Below, piece by piece: positions 18,016-27,241 of a DNA stretch of 64,000 bases (positions are counted from its first letter, which is position 1; each line of letters opens with the position of its first letter). The notes under the pieces were generated by a model that saw only the letters and a program-made list of their open reading frames with translations, had not been told where the DNA came from and did no database searches. The stretch spans positions 3,041,039 through 3,105,038 of the forward strand of contig NZ_ARWB01000001.1 of assembly GCF_000384475.1 (NCBI RefSeq), in the 5' to 3' direction. The translations under genes were made by a program, and so were the position numbers. Source of the stretch: Methylopila sp. M107 (GTDB lineage Bacteria > Pseudomonadota > Alphaproteobacteria > Rhizobiales > Methylopilaceae).

Positions 18016-18219
18016 CCGCGCCGCCCTTGTTCCGGACCTGATCCGGGACCTAGAGCCACCACGTCTCAGAAACTGGCTGGCGGGTCGAGCCGTCTTCGGA
18101 ACGCTCAATGCGTCTGGGTTCCTGCTCTTCGGCCGGGACAAGGCGAGCGCCGCCTTGACCCCCCGACGCCCCAGAACTAGCGTCCGCGCGCCTTTCCCGA
18201 CCGCGGCGAAATCCTGCTT

Positions 18220-19161
18220 ATGTCCGACGATCCCCTAAGCCCGAAGCGCTCCTTCCAGGGCCTCATCCTCGCGCTCCAGCGGTTCTGGGCGGCGCAGGGC
18301 TGCGTCATCCTGCAGCCTTACGACATGGAGGTCGGCGCCGGGACGTTCCATCCGGCGACGACGCTGCGCGCGCTCGGGCCGAAACCGTGGAAGGCGGCCT
18401 ATGTCCAGCCCTCGCGGCGGCCGAAGGATGGGCGCTATGGCGAGAATCCGAACCGGTTCCAGCACTATTACCAGTTCCAGGTCATCCTGAAGCCGTCCCC
18501 CGAAAACCTGCAGGAGCTTTATCTCGAGAGCCTGAAGGCCATCGGGCTGGACGCCTCGGTGCATGACGTGCGCTTCGTCGAGGACGACTGGGAGAGCCCG
18601 ACGCTCGGCGCCTGGGGGCTCGGCTGGGAGTGCTGGTGCGACGGCATGGAGGTGTCGCAGTTCACCTATTTCCAGCAGGTCGCGGGCGTCGACTGCGCGC
18701 CGGTCTCGGGCGAACTCACCTATGGGCTCGAGCGGCTCGCAATGTACATTCAGGGCGTCGACCGCGGTTTTGATCTCAATTTCAACGGCCGCGAGGGGGA
18801 CGAGAAGGTCACCTATGGCGACGTCTTCCGCCAGGCCGAGCAGGAATATTCGCGCTTCAACTTCGAAAACGCCGACGTCGAGATCCTGAAGCGCCACTTC
18901 CAGGATGCGGAAGCCGAGTGCAAGGCGCTGATCGAGGCCGGCGACGCCGATGGGCGCCAGATGGCCATGCCGGCCTATGACCAGGCCATCAAGGCGAGCC
19001 ACGCCTTCAACCTGCTCGACGCCCGCGGCGTTATCTCGGTGACGGAGCGCCAGAGCTACATCCTGCGCGTCCGCGACCTCGCCAAGGCCTGCGGCGCCGC
19101 CTGGCTGAAGACGGAAGCCGGCGGGGCCTCTATCCCCCTCCCCCTTGAGGGGAGGGGTTAG
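18220..19161 (+). CDS. glyQ: Glycyl-tRNA synthetase alpha subunit
   Basis: The protein (313 aa) matches bacterial GlyQ throughout: [56 protein letters not shown] and the [19 protein letters not shown] class II core. It is the catalytic subunit that activates glycine in the alpha2beta2 enzyme. The last dozen residues ([11 protein letters not shown]) are encoded by a GC-rich palindromic repeat, so the native C-terminus was replaced or extended by repeat insertion. The beta subunit gene follows after a DUF559 gene. Confidence 0.97.
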   Translation: MSDDPLSPKRSFQGLILALQRFWAAQGCVILQPYDMEVGAGTFHPATTLRALGPKPWKAAYVQPSRRPKDGRYGENPNRFQHYYQFQVILKPSPENLQELYLESLKAIGLDASVHDVRFVEDDWESPTLGAWGLGWECWCDGMEVSQFTYFQQVAGVDCAPVSGELTYGLERLAMYIQGVDRGFDLNFNGREGDEKVTYGDVFRQAEQEYSRFNFENADVEILKRHFQDAEAECKALIEAGDADGRQMAMPAYDQAIKASHAFNLLDARGVISVTERQSYILRVRDLAKACGAAWLKTEAGGASIPLPLEGRG

Positions 19162-19270
19162 GGGTGGGGGTGCGGGCGGCGCCCTTGCTTCTAATGGCGC
19201 AAGTGCGCCAGCCGCTCTTGGAGATCGCGCCGCCGTCACCCCTCACCCAACCCTCCCTCAAGGGGAGAGG
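19132..19270. repeat. Palindromic repeat copy between glyQ and DUF559 gene
   Basis: The left arm (CCCTTGAGGGGAGGGG followed by TTAGGGGTGGGGG) and the right arm (CGTCACCCCTCACCC and CCTCAAGGGGAGAGG) are imperfect inverted copies. The same arms recur inside glyS and after the VOC gene. The repeat supplies the end of glyQ and part of the spacer. Confidence 0.75.
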
Positions 19271-19298
19271 GCTTGCGGCGGCGCTAGCGACCGGCGCG

Positions 19299-19721
19299 AT
19301 GCCAGGAACTCGCAAGCCGCTGACTCACCTATCGCGTCGCCTGCGGCGCGACTCGACCGACGCCGAAAAGCGGCTCTGGCGCGCGCTCCGCGACGAGCCC
19401 TTCAAGTCCGCGCATTTTCGCCGCCAGGTTCCGCTCGGAGCCGTCATCGTCGATTTCGCCCGCCATACCGCGAAGCTCGTCGTCGAGCTCGACGGCGGTC
19501 AGCACGCCGAGGAAAGTCACGCGGCGCGTGATGTCACCCGCGACGCCGCTCTTTTCGCGCGCGGTTATCGCGTCCTCAGGTTCTGGAACGCCGAGCTTTC
19601 GGAGAAGTTCGAAGGCGTTCTGGACACCGTCTCGCGAGCTTTGTACGACCGCGACCAGTCTTGTGCCGGCGCCGCTGGCGCCCCCACCCCCGACCCCTCC
19701 CCTCAAGGGGGAGGGGGGTAG
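19299..19721 (+). CDS. DUF559 endonuclease-like protein
   Basis: From the ATG at 19299 ([20 protein letters not shown]) the protein has the DUF559 core: [42 protein letters not shown] and [17 protein letters not shown]. The IVDF...[10 protein letters not shown] segment is the PD-(D/E)xK-like nuclease motif of this Vsr-related fold. The role is unknown. The C-terminal [14 protein letters not shown] is encoded by the same palindromic repeat seen in glyQ and glyS. It sits between the two synthetase genes, as often happens in related genomes. Confidence 0.75.
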   Translation: MPGTRKPLTHLSRRLRRDSTDAEKRLWRALRDEPFKSAHFRRQVPLGAVIVDFARHTAKLVVELDGGQHAEESHAARDVTRDAALFARGYRVLRFWNAELSEKFEGVLDTVSRALYDRDQSCAGAAGAPTPDPSPQGGGG

Positions 19722-19729
19722 AGCGCTCC

Positions 19730-22162
19730 ATGCCCGATTTCCTGCTCGAACTCTTTTCCGAAGAGATCCCTGCGCGCATGCAGGCGCGCGCCGCGGAGGA
19801 CCTGAAGCGGATCGTCACCGACGCGCTGGTCGAGCGCGGCCTGACTTACGAGGGCGCCAAGGCCTTCGTGACGCCGCGCCGGCTCGCGCTCGTGGTCGGC
19901 GGCCTGCCGGCCCGCCAGCCGGACCGCTCCGAAGAGAGGAAGGGCCCGCGCGTCGGCGCGCCCGAGAAGGCCCTCGAAGGCTTCCTCAAGGCCGCCGGCC
20001 TCGGCTCGATCGACGAGGCGGTCGTGCAGTCCGACCCGAAGGGCGATTTTTATGTCGCGCGGATCGCGAAAGCCGGGAAACCCGCGACCGAGGTGATCGC
20101 CGAGATCGTGCCGGGGGTTATCCGCGGTTTCCCCTGGCCGAAGTCGATGCGCTGGGGGTCTGGAAGCTTGCGCTGGGTGCGGCCGCTGCACGCGATCGTG
20201 GCGACCTTCGGCAGCCCGCAGGAGGACCCCGAGGTCATCCGCTTCGAGATCGAGGGCGTCCAGTCCGGAGACGTCACCTTCGGCCACCGCGTCCATGCGC
20301 CCGAGCCGATCCGCGTGCGGCGCTTCGAGGACTACGAGGCCTCGCTCGCCAAGGCCCATGTCGTGCTCGACCCCGAGCGGCGGCGCGACGTCATCCGCGC
20401 GGACGCGAAGACGCTGGCGGAAGCCCAGAACCTCGAACTCGTCGAGGACGATGCGCTGCTCGACGAGGTCTCGGGCCTTGTCGAATGGCCCGTGGTGCTG
20501 ATGGGCGCGTTCGACGAGGAGTTTCTGGAGGTTCCGGACGAGGTCATCCGCGCGACCATCCGGGCGAACCAGAAATGCTTCGTGCTGCGCCGGCCGGACG
20601 ACGCCGGCAAGCCGGCGCCGAGCGGCGGCGGCCGCGTCGGCATGGGATTTGGATCGCTGACGAAGGGGATCATCGCGAAGAGCGCGGTGCGCGATCCCTC
20701 TCCCCGGGCCAAGTCGGGTGTTCCCGACTTGGCCCAACAGGCAAGATCGAAGTCGGAAACATCCGACTTCGATGAGGGAGAGGGTAGGGTGAGGGGTGAC
20801 GGCGGCGCCTCTTCAGGAAAGGGCGCCGCCCGCACCCCCACCCCTAACCCCTCCCCTCAAGGGGGAGGGGGACGCAGGCTCGCCAACCGCTTCATCCTCG
20901 TTGCGAACCTCGAAGCAGCCGACGGCGGCGCCGCGATCGTCGCCGGCAACGAGCGCGTGGTTCGCGCGCGCCTCGCCGACGCGCGGTTCTTCTGGGAGAC
21001 CGACAGGAAGGTCCGGCTGGAAGACCGGCTGGAAAAACTGAAGAGCATCACGTTCCACGAGAAGCTCGGCACCGTGTTTGAGCGCGTCGAGCGCATCGCG
21101 CGCCTCGCCCGCGAATTCGCGCCGCTGGTCGGGGCCGATCCGGACAAGGCGGAAACGGCCGCGCGGCTCGCCAAGGCCGACCTCGTCACCGAAATGGTCG
21201 GCGAGTTCCCCGAGCTGCAGGGGCTGATGGGGCGGTATTATGCGGAAGGCGAGGGGATCGACCCCGAGATCGCCGCCGCAGTCGAGGAGCACTACAAGCC
21301 GCAAGGCCCCTCTGACCGTGTGCCGACCGCCCCAGTCTCGATCGCCGTCGCGCTGGCGGAGAAGATCGACACGCTGGTGGGTTTTTGGGCGATCGACGAG
21401 AAGCCGACCGGCAGCAAGGACCCGTATGCGCTGCGAAGGGCGGCGCTGGGGGTGGTGCGGATCGTGCTGGAGAACGGGCTGCGGGTGCGTTTCGCAGAAG
21501 AGATCCGGATTGACGCCGACCTCTTCGCCTTCCTCGGCGATCGTTTGAAGGTCCAGCTTCGCGAGCAGGGCGCGCGGCATGATCTGGTCGACGCCGTGTT
21601 CGGGTCGGGCGCCCCCTCTCCCCTTGAGGGAGAGGGTAGGGTGAGGGGTGACGGCGGCGCCCTTTCCGAAACGAGCGCATCTTCAGGGGACGGCGCCGCC
21701 GTCACCCCCTCCCCTGAGGGGGGAGGGGGGAAGAACGACGATCTCGTCCTCATCGTCCGGCGCGTCGAGGCGCTCGGAAAGCTGCTCGAGACCGAGGACG
21801 GAAAAAACCTGCTGGCGGGCTATCGCCGCGCCGCCAACATCCTCAAAGCCGAGGAGAAAAAGGACGGGGCAGGGACCTTCGAGGGCGCGCCGGACGCAGG
21901 CGTGCTCGCCGATCCCGCCGAGATCGCGCTGTCGGCGGCGCTCGACGGCGCCGAGCCCGCCGCGGCCTCCGCGCTCGAGCGCGAAGACTTCGTCGGCGCC
22001 ACCGCTGCGCTCGGCAAACTGCGTAGTCCCGTCGACGCCTTCTTCGACCAGGTGATGGTCAACGCGCCGGAGCCGGACATCCGCGCAAACCGCCTGAAAC
22101 TGCTGGCGCGCCTCAGGCGCGCGACGCGCGCGGTCGCGGATTTCGACCGGATTTCGGGGTGA
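19730..22162 (+). CDS. glyS: Glycyl-tRNA synthetase beta subunit with two in-frame repeat insertions
   Basis: The protein (810 aa) starts [16 protein letters not shown] and has the GlyS tRNA-binding and HD-like regions ([54 protein letters not shown]). It binds tRNA-Gly for the GlyQ partner. It is roughly 100 residues longer than usual. Two in-frame palindromic repeats account for this: about 85 residues between [13 protein letters not shown] and NRFILVAN, and about 40 between DAVFGSG and [12 protein letters not shown]. Both inserts are low-complexity (Gly/Pro/Ser/Arg) and fall between conserved blocks, so the protein probably still works. Confidence 0.95.
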   Translation: MPDFLLELFSEEIPARMQARAAEDLKRIVTDALVERGLTYEGAKAFVTPRRLALVVGGLPARQPDRSEERKGPRVGAPEKALEGFLKAAGLGSIDEAVVQSDPKGDFYVARIAKAGKPATEVIAEIVPGVIRGFPWPKSMRWGSGSLRWVRPLHAIVATFGSPQEDPEVIRFEIEGVQSGDVTFGHRVHAPEPIRVRRFEDYEASLAKAHVVLDPERRRDVIRADAKTLAEAQNLELVEDDALLDEVSGLVEWPVVLMGAFDEEFLEVPDEVIRATIRANQKCFVLRRPDDAGKPAPSGGGRVGMGFGSLTKGIIAKSAVRDPSPRAKSGVPDLAQQARSKSETSDFDEGEGRVRGDGGASSGKGAARTPTPNPSPQGGGGRRLANRFILVANLEAADGGAAIVAGNERVVRARLADARFFWETDRKVRLEDRLEKLKSITFHEKLGTVFERVERIARLAREFAPLVGADPDKAETAARLAKADLVTEMVGEFPELQGLMGRYYAEGEGIDPEIAAAVEEHYKPQGPSDRVPTAPVSIAVALAEKIDTLVGFWAIDEKPTGSKDPYALRRAALGVVRIVLENGLRVRFAEEIRIDADLFAFLGDRLKVQLREQGARHDLVDAVFGSGAPSPLEGEGRVRGDGGALSETSASSGDGAAVTPSPEGGGGKNDDLVLIVRRVEALGKLLETEDGKNLLAGYRRAANILKAEEKKDGAGTFEGAPDAGVLADPAEIALSAALDGAEPAAASALEREDFVGATAALGKLRSPVDAFFDQVMVNAPEPDIRANRLKLLARLRRATRAVADFDRISG
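20693..20872. repeat. Palindromic repeat inserted in glyS (copy 1)
   Basis: An inverted structure lies wholly inside glyS and keeps the frame. GAGAGGGTAGGGTGAGGGG on one side pairs with CCCCCACCCCTAACCCCTCC on the other. A smaller nested hairpin (AAGTCGGGTG TTC CCGACTT) and a second one (GAAGTCGGA/TCCGACTTC) lie within. Confidence 0.8.
21612..21731. repeat. Palindromic repeat inserted in glyS (copy 2)
   Basis: CCCCTCTCCCCTTGAGGG and GAGGGTAGGGTGAGGGG, then GGCGCCGCCGTCACCCC and CCTCCCCTGAGGGGGGAG, form the same element as copy 1 without the extra central hairpins. It encodes about 40 extra residues in frame. Confidence 0.8.
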
Positions 22163-22172
22163 AAGCCGCCAT

Positions 22173-22337
22173 CGATCCTCCTCCATGCGTCAGCATGGGG
22201 GAGGGGGACCGCCGAAGGCGGTGGAGGGGGCGGGCGTAAAGCGCTTGCGCCGCCGTTTTGAAGCTCCGCTGGCGTCGCCCCCTCCGCCATGCGTTCCGCA
22301 TGGTCCTCCTCCCCCGCTTCGCGGAGGGAGATCAAGG
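22173..22337. repeat. Palindromic repeat downstream of glyS (second family)
   Basis: Arms ATCCTCCTCCATGCGTC / GGTGGAGGGGGCG on the left and CGCCCCCTCCGCCATGCG / GGAGGGAGATC on the right are imperfect inverted copies. A related copy follows the VOC gene at 25634. Nothing else is seen in this 264-nt gap except the terminator. Confidence 0.7.
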
Positions 22338-22363
22338 GGCCGAGGAGCATCGGAGGCGCGCAT

Positions 22364-22397
22364 AAAAAAACGGCGCTCGTGAGCGCCGCTGTTTTTT
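22364..22397. terminator. Convergent terminator after glyS
   Basis: The stem CGGCGCTC / GAGCGCCG is flanked by A7 on the left and T6 on the right, so it can stop transcription from both directions between glyS and the small minus-strand gene. Confidence 0.8.
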
Positions 22398-22426
22398 GGA
22401 AAGATCGGAATCCCGAAACGTCCGTC

Positions 22427-22678
22427 TCAGGCCCTTGGCTTGAAGCCGCGCTTGTCGGCCGCGAGCGCCGCTGCGGCGACGGCCGGGTCCGGCAAGGCGC
22501 TGGCCTGAGAGGCGAGCCGCGCCGTGGCGAAGCCGCGATAGACGGCCTTCTCCGCAGCCGTCGCAATGCCGAGCCGCGAAGGGTCCGTCAACGGATCCCA
22601 GGAACGATCTGGATGTTCACGACTGAACAACGTCGCCGCAAGCGTATCGATGGTTTCCCGGTCCGCGAACGATCCCAT
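22427..22678 (-). CDS. Small hypothetical protein
   Basis: The 83-residue protein starts MGSFADRETIDTLAATLF, chosen because GGGAGG lies 6 nt upstream of this ATG; a longer form would begin further out with KKTVTQRRN. It is soluble, alanine-rich and helical, with a basic end (AADKRGFKPRA). The family was not recognised. It ends at the terminator shared with glyS. Confidence 0.5.
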   Translation of the reverse strand: MGSFADRETIDTLAATLFSREHPDRSWDPLTDPSRLGIATAAEKAVYRGFATARLASQASALPDPAVAAAALAADKRGFKPRA

Positions 22679-22839
22679 GGGCATCCTCCCTGCTGACGCT
22701 TTCAACGCCGAAAGTCCTATATGGTTTCGTCGTTGCGTTACAGTTTTTTTCATCGGGTCCGGAATCGGATCGTGATCAGTTATTCCGAAGGTCCAGCGCG
22801 GCGGGCTCCGCCGGAAGGCGCCGCCGGACCGCGCCGCGC

Positions 22840-24690
22840 CTATTCGGCCGCCTGCCGGTCGTCGCCGTCGGCCAGAAAACCCCCGGATTGCCGGGCCCAT
22901 AGCGAGGCGTAGAGCCCGCCCGCGGCGATCAGTTCGTCATGGGCGCCTTCCTCGACGATGCGCCCGGCGTCCAACACGATCAGCCGGTCCATGCGGGCGA
23001 TCGTGGACAGTCTGTGCGCCACCGCAATGACGGTCTTGCCGGCCATCAGCTCGCCGAGGCTCGCCTGGATCGCGGCCTCGACCTCCGAATCAAGCGCCGA
23101 GGTCGCCTCGTCGAGCACGAGGATCGGGGCGTCCTTCAGGATGACGCGGGCGATCGCGACGCGCTGGCGCTGCCCGCCCGACAGTTTGACGCCGCGTTCG
23201 CCGACATGGGCGTCGTATCCGGCGCGGCCGTGGAGGTCCGTCAGCCCGCCGATGAAGCCGTGCGCCTCCGCGCGCCTGGCCGCCGCCTCGATCTCGGCCG
23301 CGTCCGATCCGGGTCGGCCATAGGCGATGTTCTCCGCGATCGAGCGGTGCAGCAGGGAGGTGTCCTGCGTCACGACCGAGATCGCGGCGCGAAGGCTCTC
23401 CTGCGTCGCGCCGGAGATGTCCTGCCCGTCGATGAGGATGCGGCCCGAGGCCGGGTCGAAGAAGCGCAGCAGCAGGTTGACGAGCGTCGACTTGCCCGCG
23501 CCCGAGCGGCCGACCAGCCCGATCTTCTCGGCCGGGCGGATGTCGAGCGAGAAATCGTCGATCACCTTGCGCGGCCCGCCATAGCCGAAGGTCACGCGCT
23601 CGAACGAGATCGCGCCGCGCGGCGCCGACAGGGGCTTGGCCTCCGAGCGGTCGACGAGCTGCAACGGCAGCGCGATGGTGCCGATGCCCTCCTGCACCAC
23701 GCCGATGTTCTCGAAGATCGCCGAGACCTGGAACGCGACCCAGCCGGACATCGACACGATCTGCCAGGTGAGCGGTATCGCCATCGCGACCGCGCCGACG
23801 CCGATCGCGCCCCTGGAGGCGAGCACGATGGCCGACGACACCACGGTGACCACGAGCGTCGCGTTGATCAGCTGCAGCGACGTCATGAACAGGGTGACGA
23901 GCCGCATCTGCCGTTGGAACAGCCCGTTCAGCCTGTCCATGGACTCGCGGGCGTAGGTGTCTTCGTCGCGCGCGCGGGCGAACAGTTTGACCGTCAGGAT
24001 GTTGGTGTAGCTGTCGACGATGCGGCCGGTGAGCTGGCTGCGCGCCTCGGAGGCCGCGCGCGAGCGGTCGCGCATGCGCGGCACGAACCACCAGAGCAGC
24101 GTCACATAGGCGACGCCCCAGATTGCGAGCGGGATCGCAAGCAGCGGGTCGGCGCCGCCGAGCAGCGCCATCGCGGTCGCGCCGTAGACGGTGATGTGCC
24201 AGATCGCCTCGATGGTCTGGACGAGGCTTTCGCGCAGCGCCGGGCCCGTCTGCATCACCTTGGTGGCGATGCGCCCCGCGAAGTCGTTCTGGAAGAAGCC
24301 CCAGGACTGCCGGATGATGTGGTAGTGCGATTGCCAGCGAATGAGATTGGCGAAGCCGGGGCCGAGCGCCTGGTTCGCGATCATGCCGCGCATGAACAGC
24401 GTCGCGGGGCGGATCGCGAGCAGCACGACCGCGAAGGCCGCCGCCAGCGGCCAGCCCTCGGCGATCAACCGTTCGGGCGGCGTCGCTGTGACGAGCCCGA
24501 CCACCCGGCCGATGAAATAGGGGATCGAGGCGTCGCAGAGCGCGAGCACCAGGCCGACGCCGAGCAGTCCCGCGAACAGCCCCTTCGCCTGCCTCAGGAA
24601 GTGCCAGTAGAAGCCGAGCAGCCGCGCCGGCGGCTCGGGCCGCTCTGGCGTCGCGGTCGGGTCGATGAGGGATTCGAACAGTTTGAACAT
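22840..24690 (-). CDS. ABC transporter, fused permease and ATP-binding protein (exporter)
   Basis: The 616-residue half-transporter has a six-helix membrane domain (about 25-330) followed by a nucleotide-binding domain. The latter has Walker A GRSGAGKST, a Q-loop, the signature LSGGQRQR, Walker B ILVLDEAT and the H-loop AHRLST. It is of the MsbA/lipid or drug exporter type (DPL family) and would work as a homodimer. The substrate cannot be told. It stands alone between a small gene and a degraded gene. Confidence 0.88.
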   Translation of the reverse strand: MFKLFESLIDPTATPERPEPPARLLGFYWHFLRQAKGLFAGLLGVGLVLALCDASIPYFIGRVVGLVTATPPERLIAEGWPLAAAFAVVLLAIRPATLFMRGMIANQALGPGFANLIRWQSHYHIIRQSWGFFQNDFAGRIATKVMQTGPALRESLVQTIEAIWHITVYGATAMALLGGADPLLAIPLAIWGVAYVTLLWWFVPRMRDRSRAASEARSQLTGRIVDSYTNILTVKLFARARDEDTYARESMDRLNGLFQRQMRLVTLFMTSLQLINATLVVTVVSSAIVLASRGAIGVGAVAMAIPLTWQIVSMSGWVAFQVSAIFENIGVVQEGIGTIALPLQLVDRSEAKPLSAPRGAISFERVTFGYGGPRKVIDDFSLDIRPAEKIGLVGRSGAGKSTLVNLLLRFFDPASGRILIDGQDISGATQESLRAAISVVTQDTSLLHRSIAENIAYGRPGSDAAEIEAAARRAEAHGFIGGLTDLHGRAGYDAHVGERGVKLSGGQRQRVAIARVILKDAPILVLDEATSALDSEVEAAIQASLGELMAGKTVIAVAHRLSTIARMDRLIVLDAGRIVEEGAHDELIAAGGLYASLWARQSGGFLADGDDRQAAE

Positions 24691-24738
24691 GCGCGCCGGT
24701 ATGTGGGGCGCGGATCACTTAAGCGTAAGGCGCGGGCG

Positions 24739-24969
24739 TCAGCCGGTCGCGGGTTCGGGCGTGTTTCGCCGGACATGGATGCAGAGCAGCGCGACCGAGA
24801 TGCCGATCAGCGAGGTTTCGACCAGCAGGAACGCGATGCCGGACGAGAAGCCGAAGCCGAGCATCGGCGCGACCCGGCGGTCCGCCACGAGCGCGCCGAA
24901 GAATGATCCGGCCTCTGCTTCTGGGCGGGCGCTGCGATCACCATCGCGTGATCGTACATGCCTCGCCAC
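24739..24969 (-). pseudogene. Remnant of an AmpG-like MFS permease gene
   Basis: The 76-residue frame reads as a first-helix segment (APMLGFGFSSGIAFLLV, the AmpG GFSSGLPFLL pattern). It is followed directly by what looks like the end of the last helix (ETSLIGISVALLCIHVRRN). The ten or so helices in between are missing. This fits an internal deletion of a muropeptide-permease-like gene. It could instead be a two-segment small membrane protein, which I think is less likely. Confidence 0.4.
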
Positions 24970-25126
24970 TCAAGGGAAGCGGTGCCGCACTCGACAACCG
25001 CCAGTTATGTTGATATCAACATTATCTGGCGACGCGACGGCGTATTTTTTCGGCGCCGGATGTCGGAGGCGGCCGGCTCCAGACGTCCTCGTCGCAGGTC
25101 CCATCAATCCAAGAGGAGACTGACCG

Positions 25127-25564
25127 ATGCACGTCGAACCCTATCTGTTCTTTGGCGGCAATGCGGAAGAGGCGCTCGATTTCTACGAGACCGCGCTCGG
25201 CGCGGAGCGTGTGATGGTGATGCGCTTCAAGGAAAGCCCCGAACAGCCGCCGGAGGGCGCGATCCCCGACAACTGGGGCGAGAAGATCATGCATGCCTGC
25301 ATCAAGGTCGGCGACACCAATGTGATGCTCTCCGACGGTTGCGGCAGCGCGGACGCGCAGGGGTTTGCGGGCGTCTCCCTCACCCTGCAGGTCAAGGACG
25401 CGGCCGAGGCGGCGCGCCTCTACGGCGCCCTGACGGATGGCGGCAGCATCGTCATGCCGCTCGGACCGACATTCTTCTCGCCGGCCTTCGGCATGCTGAA
25501 GGACAGGTTCGGCGTCGCCTGGGGGATCGTCGCGGAAGCGGAAGCGGCCGCTCGGGCTGCGTGA
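25127..25564 (+). CDS. VOC (PhnB-like glyoxalase-fold) protein
   Basis: The 145-residue protein begins MHVEPYLFFGGNAEEALDFYETALGAE after an AAGAGGAG site. It has the PhnB/3-demethylubiquinone-like pattern of the VOC fold: paired beta-alpha-beta halves, VSLTLQVKDAAEAARLY and FFSPAFGMLKDRFGVAWGI. These proteins are small dimeric metal-binding or antibiotic-resistance-like proteins; the substrate is unknown. An AT-rich upstream stretch near 25000 is the likely promoter. Confidence 0.82.
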   Translation: MHVEPYLFFGGNAEEALDFYETALGAERVMVMRFKESPEQPPEGAIPDNWGEKIMHACIKVGDTNVMLSDGCGSADAQGFAGVSLTLQVKDAAEAARLYGALTDGGSIVMPLGPTFFSPAFGMLKDRFGVAWGIVAEAEAAARAA

Positions 25565-25633
25565 CGCGGACGCGTTGAAGTCGCGGCGGTCGCGCGGCGG
25601 AATTGCGCGCCGGAGACCGCAGCGCTCTACGTC

Positions 25634-25771
25634 CGCCCCCTCCACCGCGCGTCCCGCGCCGTCCCCCTCCCCCGCTTCGCAGAGGAGGATCAAGAAGCGC
25701 CGCGCCCGGTTCCTCCCCTGCGCCCTTCGGCGCGGGGGAGGGGGACCGCCGTAGGCGGTGGAGGGGGCGGG
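25634..25771. repeat. Palindromic repeat after VOC gene, copy A
   Basis: CGCCCCCTCCACCGC on the left and GCGGTGGAGGGGGCGG on the right are exact inverted arms around GTCCCCCTCCCCCGCTTCGC and GCGGGGGAGGGGGAC. It belongs to the same family as the copy at 22173. Confidence 0.75.
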
Positions 25772-25800
25772 CTCGCGGCGCGTTCTCCGCACTGTCTTGT

Positions 25801-25941
25801 TCCCCTCCCCCTTGCGGGGAGGGGCTAGGGGTGGGGGTGGTTCAGAACGGAGCTCCTGGGGCGAAGCTGCTCTACGCCGACGCGGGGCGCTTTATCCGGA
25901 GGGACCCCCACCCCTAACCCCTCCCCGCAAGGGGGAGGGGG
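25801..25941. repeat. Palindromic repeat after VOC gene, copy B
   Basis: The left block CCCCTCCCCCTTGCGGGG with AGGGGCTAGGGGTGGGGG is mirrored by CCCCCACCCCTAACCCC with CCGCAAGGGGGAGGGG. It belongs to the same family as the glyS inserts. Confidence 0.75.
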
Positions 25942-25958
25942 ACAGCTGCGTCTCAGAT

Positions 25959-26070
25959 CCCCCTCGCCCGCGGAGCGGGAGAGGGTAAGGGTGAGGGGAC
26001 TTTGGGAAGGGGCTCAGCGTGTTGACGCCCCCTCATCCTTACCTTCTCTCAGCTAAGCGGGAGAAGGGGA
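25959..26070. repeat. Palindromic repeat after VOC gene, copy C (degraded)
   Basis: CCCCTCGCCCGCGGAGCGGG with GAGAGGGTAAGGGTGAGGGG is partly mirrored by CCCCTCATCCTTACC with CTAAGCGGGAGAAGGGG. The arms are more diverged than in the other copies. Confidence 0.6.
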
Positions 26071-26695
26071 CAGCAGCGTCGCGGCAAGTTCGGATAATGC
26101 GGTGATAGGTTTTTTGTCCTTGACATTATTCCTTCTCTCCCGCACGCTCCCTTCACCTCCTCCCGCCGGGAGGCGCGTCCGGACCGGCCGTTCGCGCGGG
26201 ATGTGAGGGCGGCGCCTGCGCGGGTTCAGCACCGGTCTGAAGCCTCCCGGGACGTCGATCGAAGGCTTTTCGCGGCGGAAGCCGGAAGCTTTTGGCCGAT
26301 GAGGTCAAGGGCGCCCGGACAACGCCAAGGAACGACGGCCGCCCGCCCTGCACTATGACGGGGCCGCCCTTCAGTGGGCCGTAACGCGGCGGGACTGGTC
26401 CGGACCCCTTTGGGAAACCGAAGGGCCAACGGGTCGCCCGACGTCGGAGCGCGGTTCCTTCGAGCGACGCAAAATCGCCGTGCGTGGGGCGCCGGGCGAC
26501 CGGTTCTCTAAGTTTTAAGATGCGGCCGCCTGGCGTCCCCGCCTCCCAATGCCCAAAACCTCGCGCGAAAAGCTCGCGGCGGGACGATGAAGGTCGTCCT
26601 CGATTTGCCCGTGAGAATTTTTCTTTCGAACCTCAAAGCTTCTGCGGTCGACCAACGTCCCAGATGGTAGAGGGCCGGAGAGGACCGATGGCCGA
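26071..26695. other. Non-coding stretch upstream of the ECF sigma gene
   Basis: I see no convincing gene in this stretch. It contains CTTGACATTATTCC (a -35-like TTGACA) near 26120 and probably the promoter of the sigma-factor operon close to 26650. Short open frames here lack ribosome sites and family features. Confidence 0.4.
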
Positions 26696-27241
26696 ATGAG
26701 CGGCGAGACCGACGAGGCGCTGGTCGCGCGGGCGAAAGCCGGCGACCGGCGGGCGTTCGCGTCGCTCGTCGAGCGGCATTACGGCGCGATCCACCGCTTC
26801 GCCTGGCGCGTGACTGGCGACGCCGCGGAGGCCGAGGACGTCGCGCAGGAGACGCTGATCCGCATCGCCCGCGCGATCTCCGGCTTCGAGGGCCGCGCGG
26901 CGTTCAAGAGCTGGGCGCTCGGGATCGCGCTGAACGCCGGCCGGGACGCAGTCCGCGCGCGCGAGCGCCGGTCTCGGGTGCTCCGCGAGGTCGCGGTCGC
27001 GGCGCTGGTCGATCAGGCGGGGCCGTCGCATGACGACGACTGGGACGGCGAGGCGGCGCTTTGGGACGCGGTGCGCGGCCTTCCCGAGGCGCAGCGCGAC
27101 GCCGTCATGCTGGTCCATGTCGAGGGTCTGTCTCACGCAGAGGCGGGTCAGGCGTTGAACTGCGCCGAGGCGACCGTGTCGTGGCGGCTGTTCACGGCGC
27201 GGCGACGGTTGAAGTCACACCTCTCGAGGGCAGGCGCATGA
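26696..27241 (+). CDS. ECF RNA polymerase sigma factor
   Basis: The 181-residue protein has sigma region 2 (FASLVERHYGAIHRFAWRVT, DAEDVAQETLIRIARAI) and region 4 (LPEAQRDAVMLVHVEGLSHA, EATVSWRLFTARRRLK). It starts after GGAGAGGACC and its stop overlaps the next start (ATGA). It would direct RNA polymerase to a small regulon; the coupled VWA protein is its probable partner or anti-sigma-like gene, since its N-terminal residues precede a single membrane helix. Confidence 0.9.
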   Translation: MSGETDEALVARAKAGDRRAFASLVERHYGAIHRFAWRVTGDAAEAEDVAQETLIRIARAISGFEGRAAFKSWALGIALNAGRDAVRARERRSRVLREVAVAALVDQAGPSHDDDWDGEAALWDAVRGLPEAQRDAVMLVHVEGLSHAEAGQALNCAEATVSWRLFTARRRLKSHLSRAGA

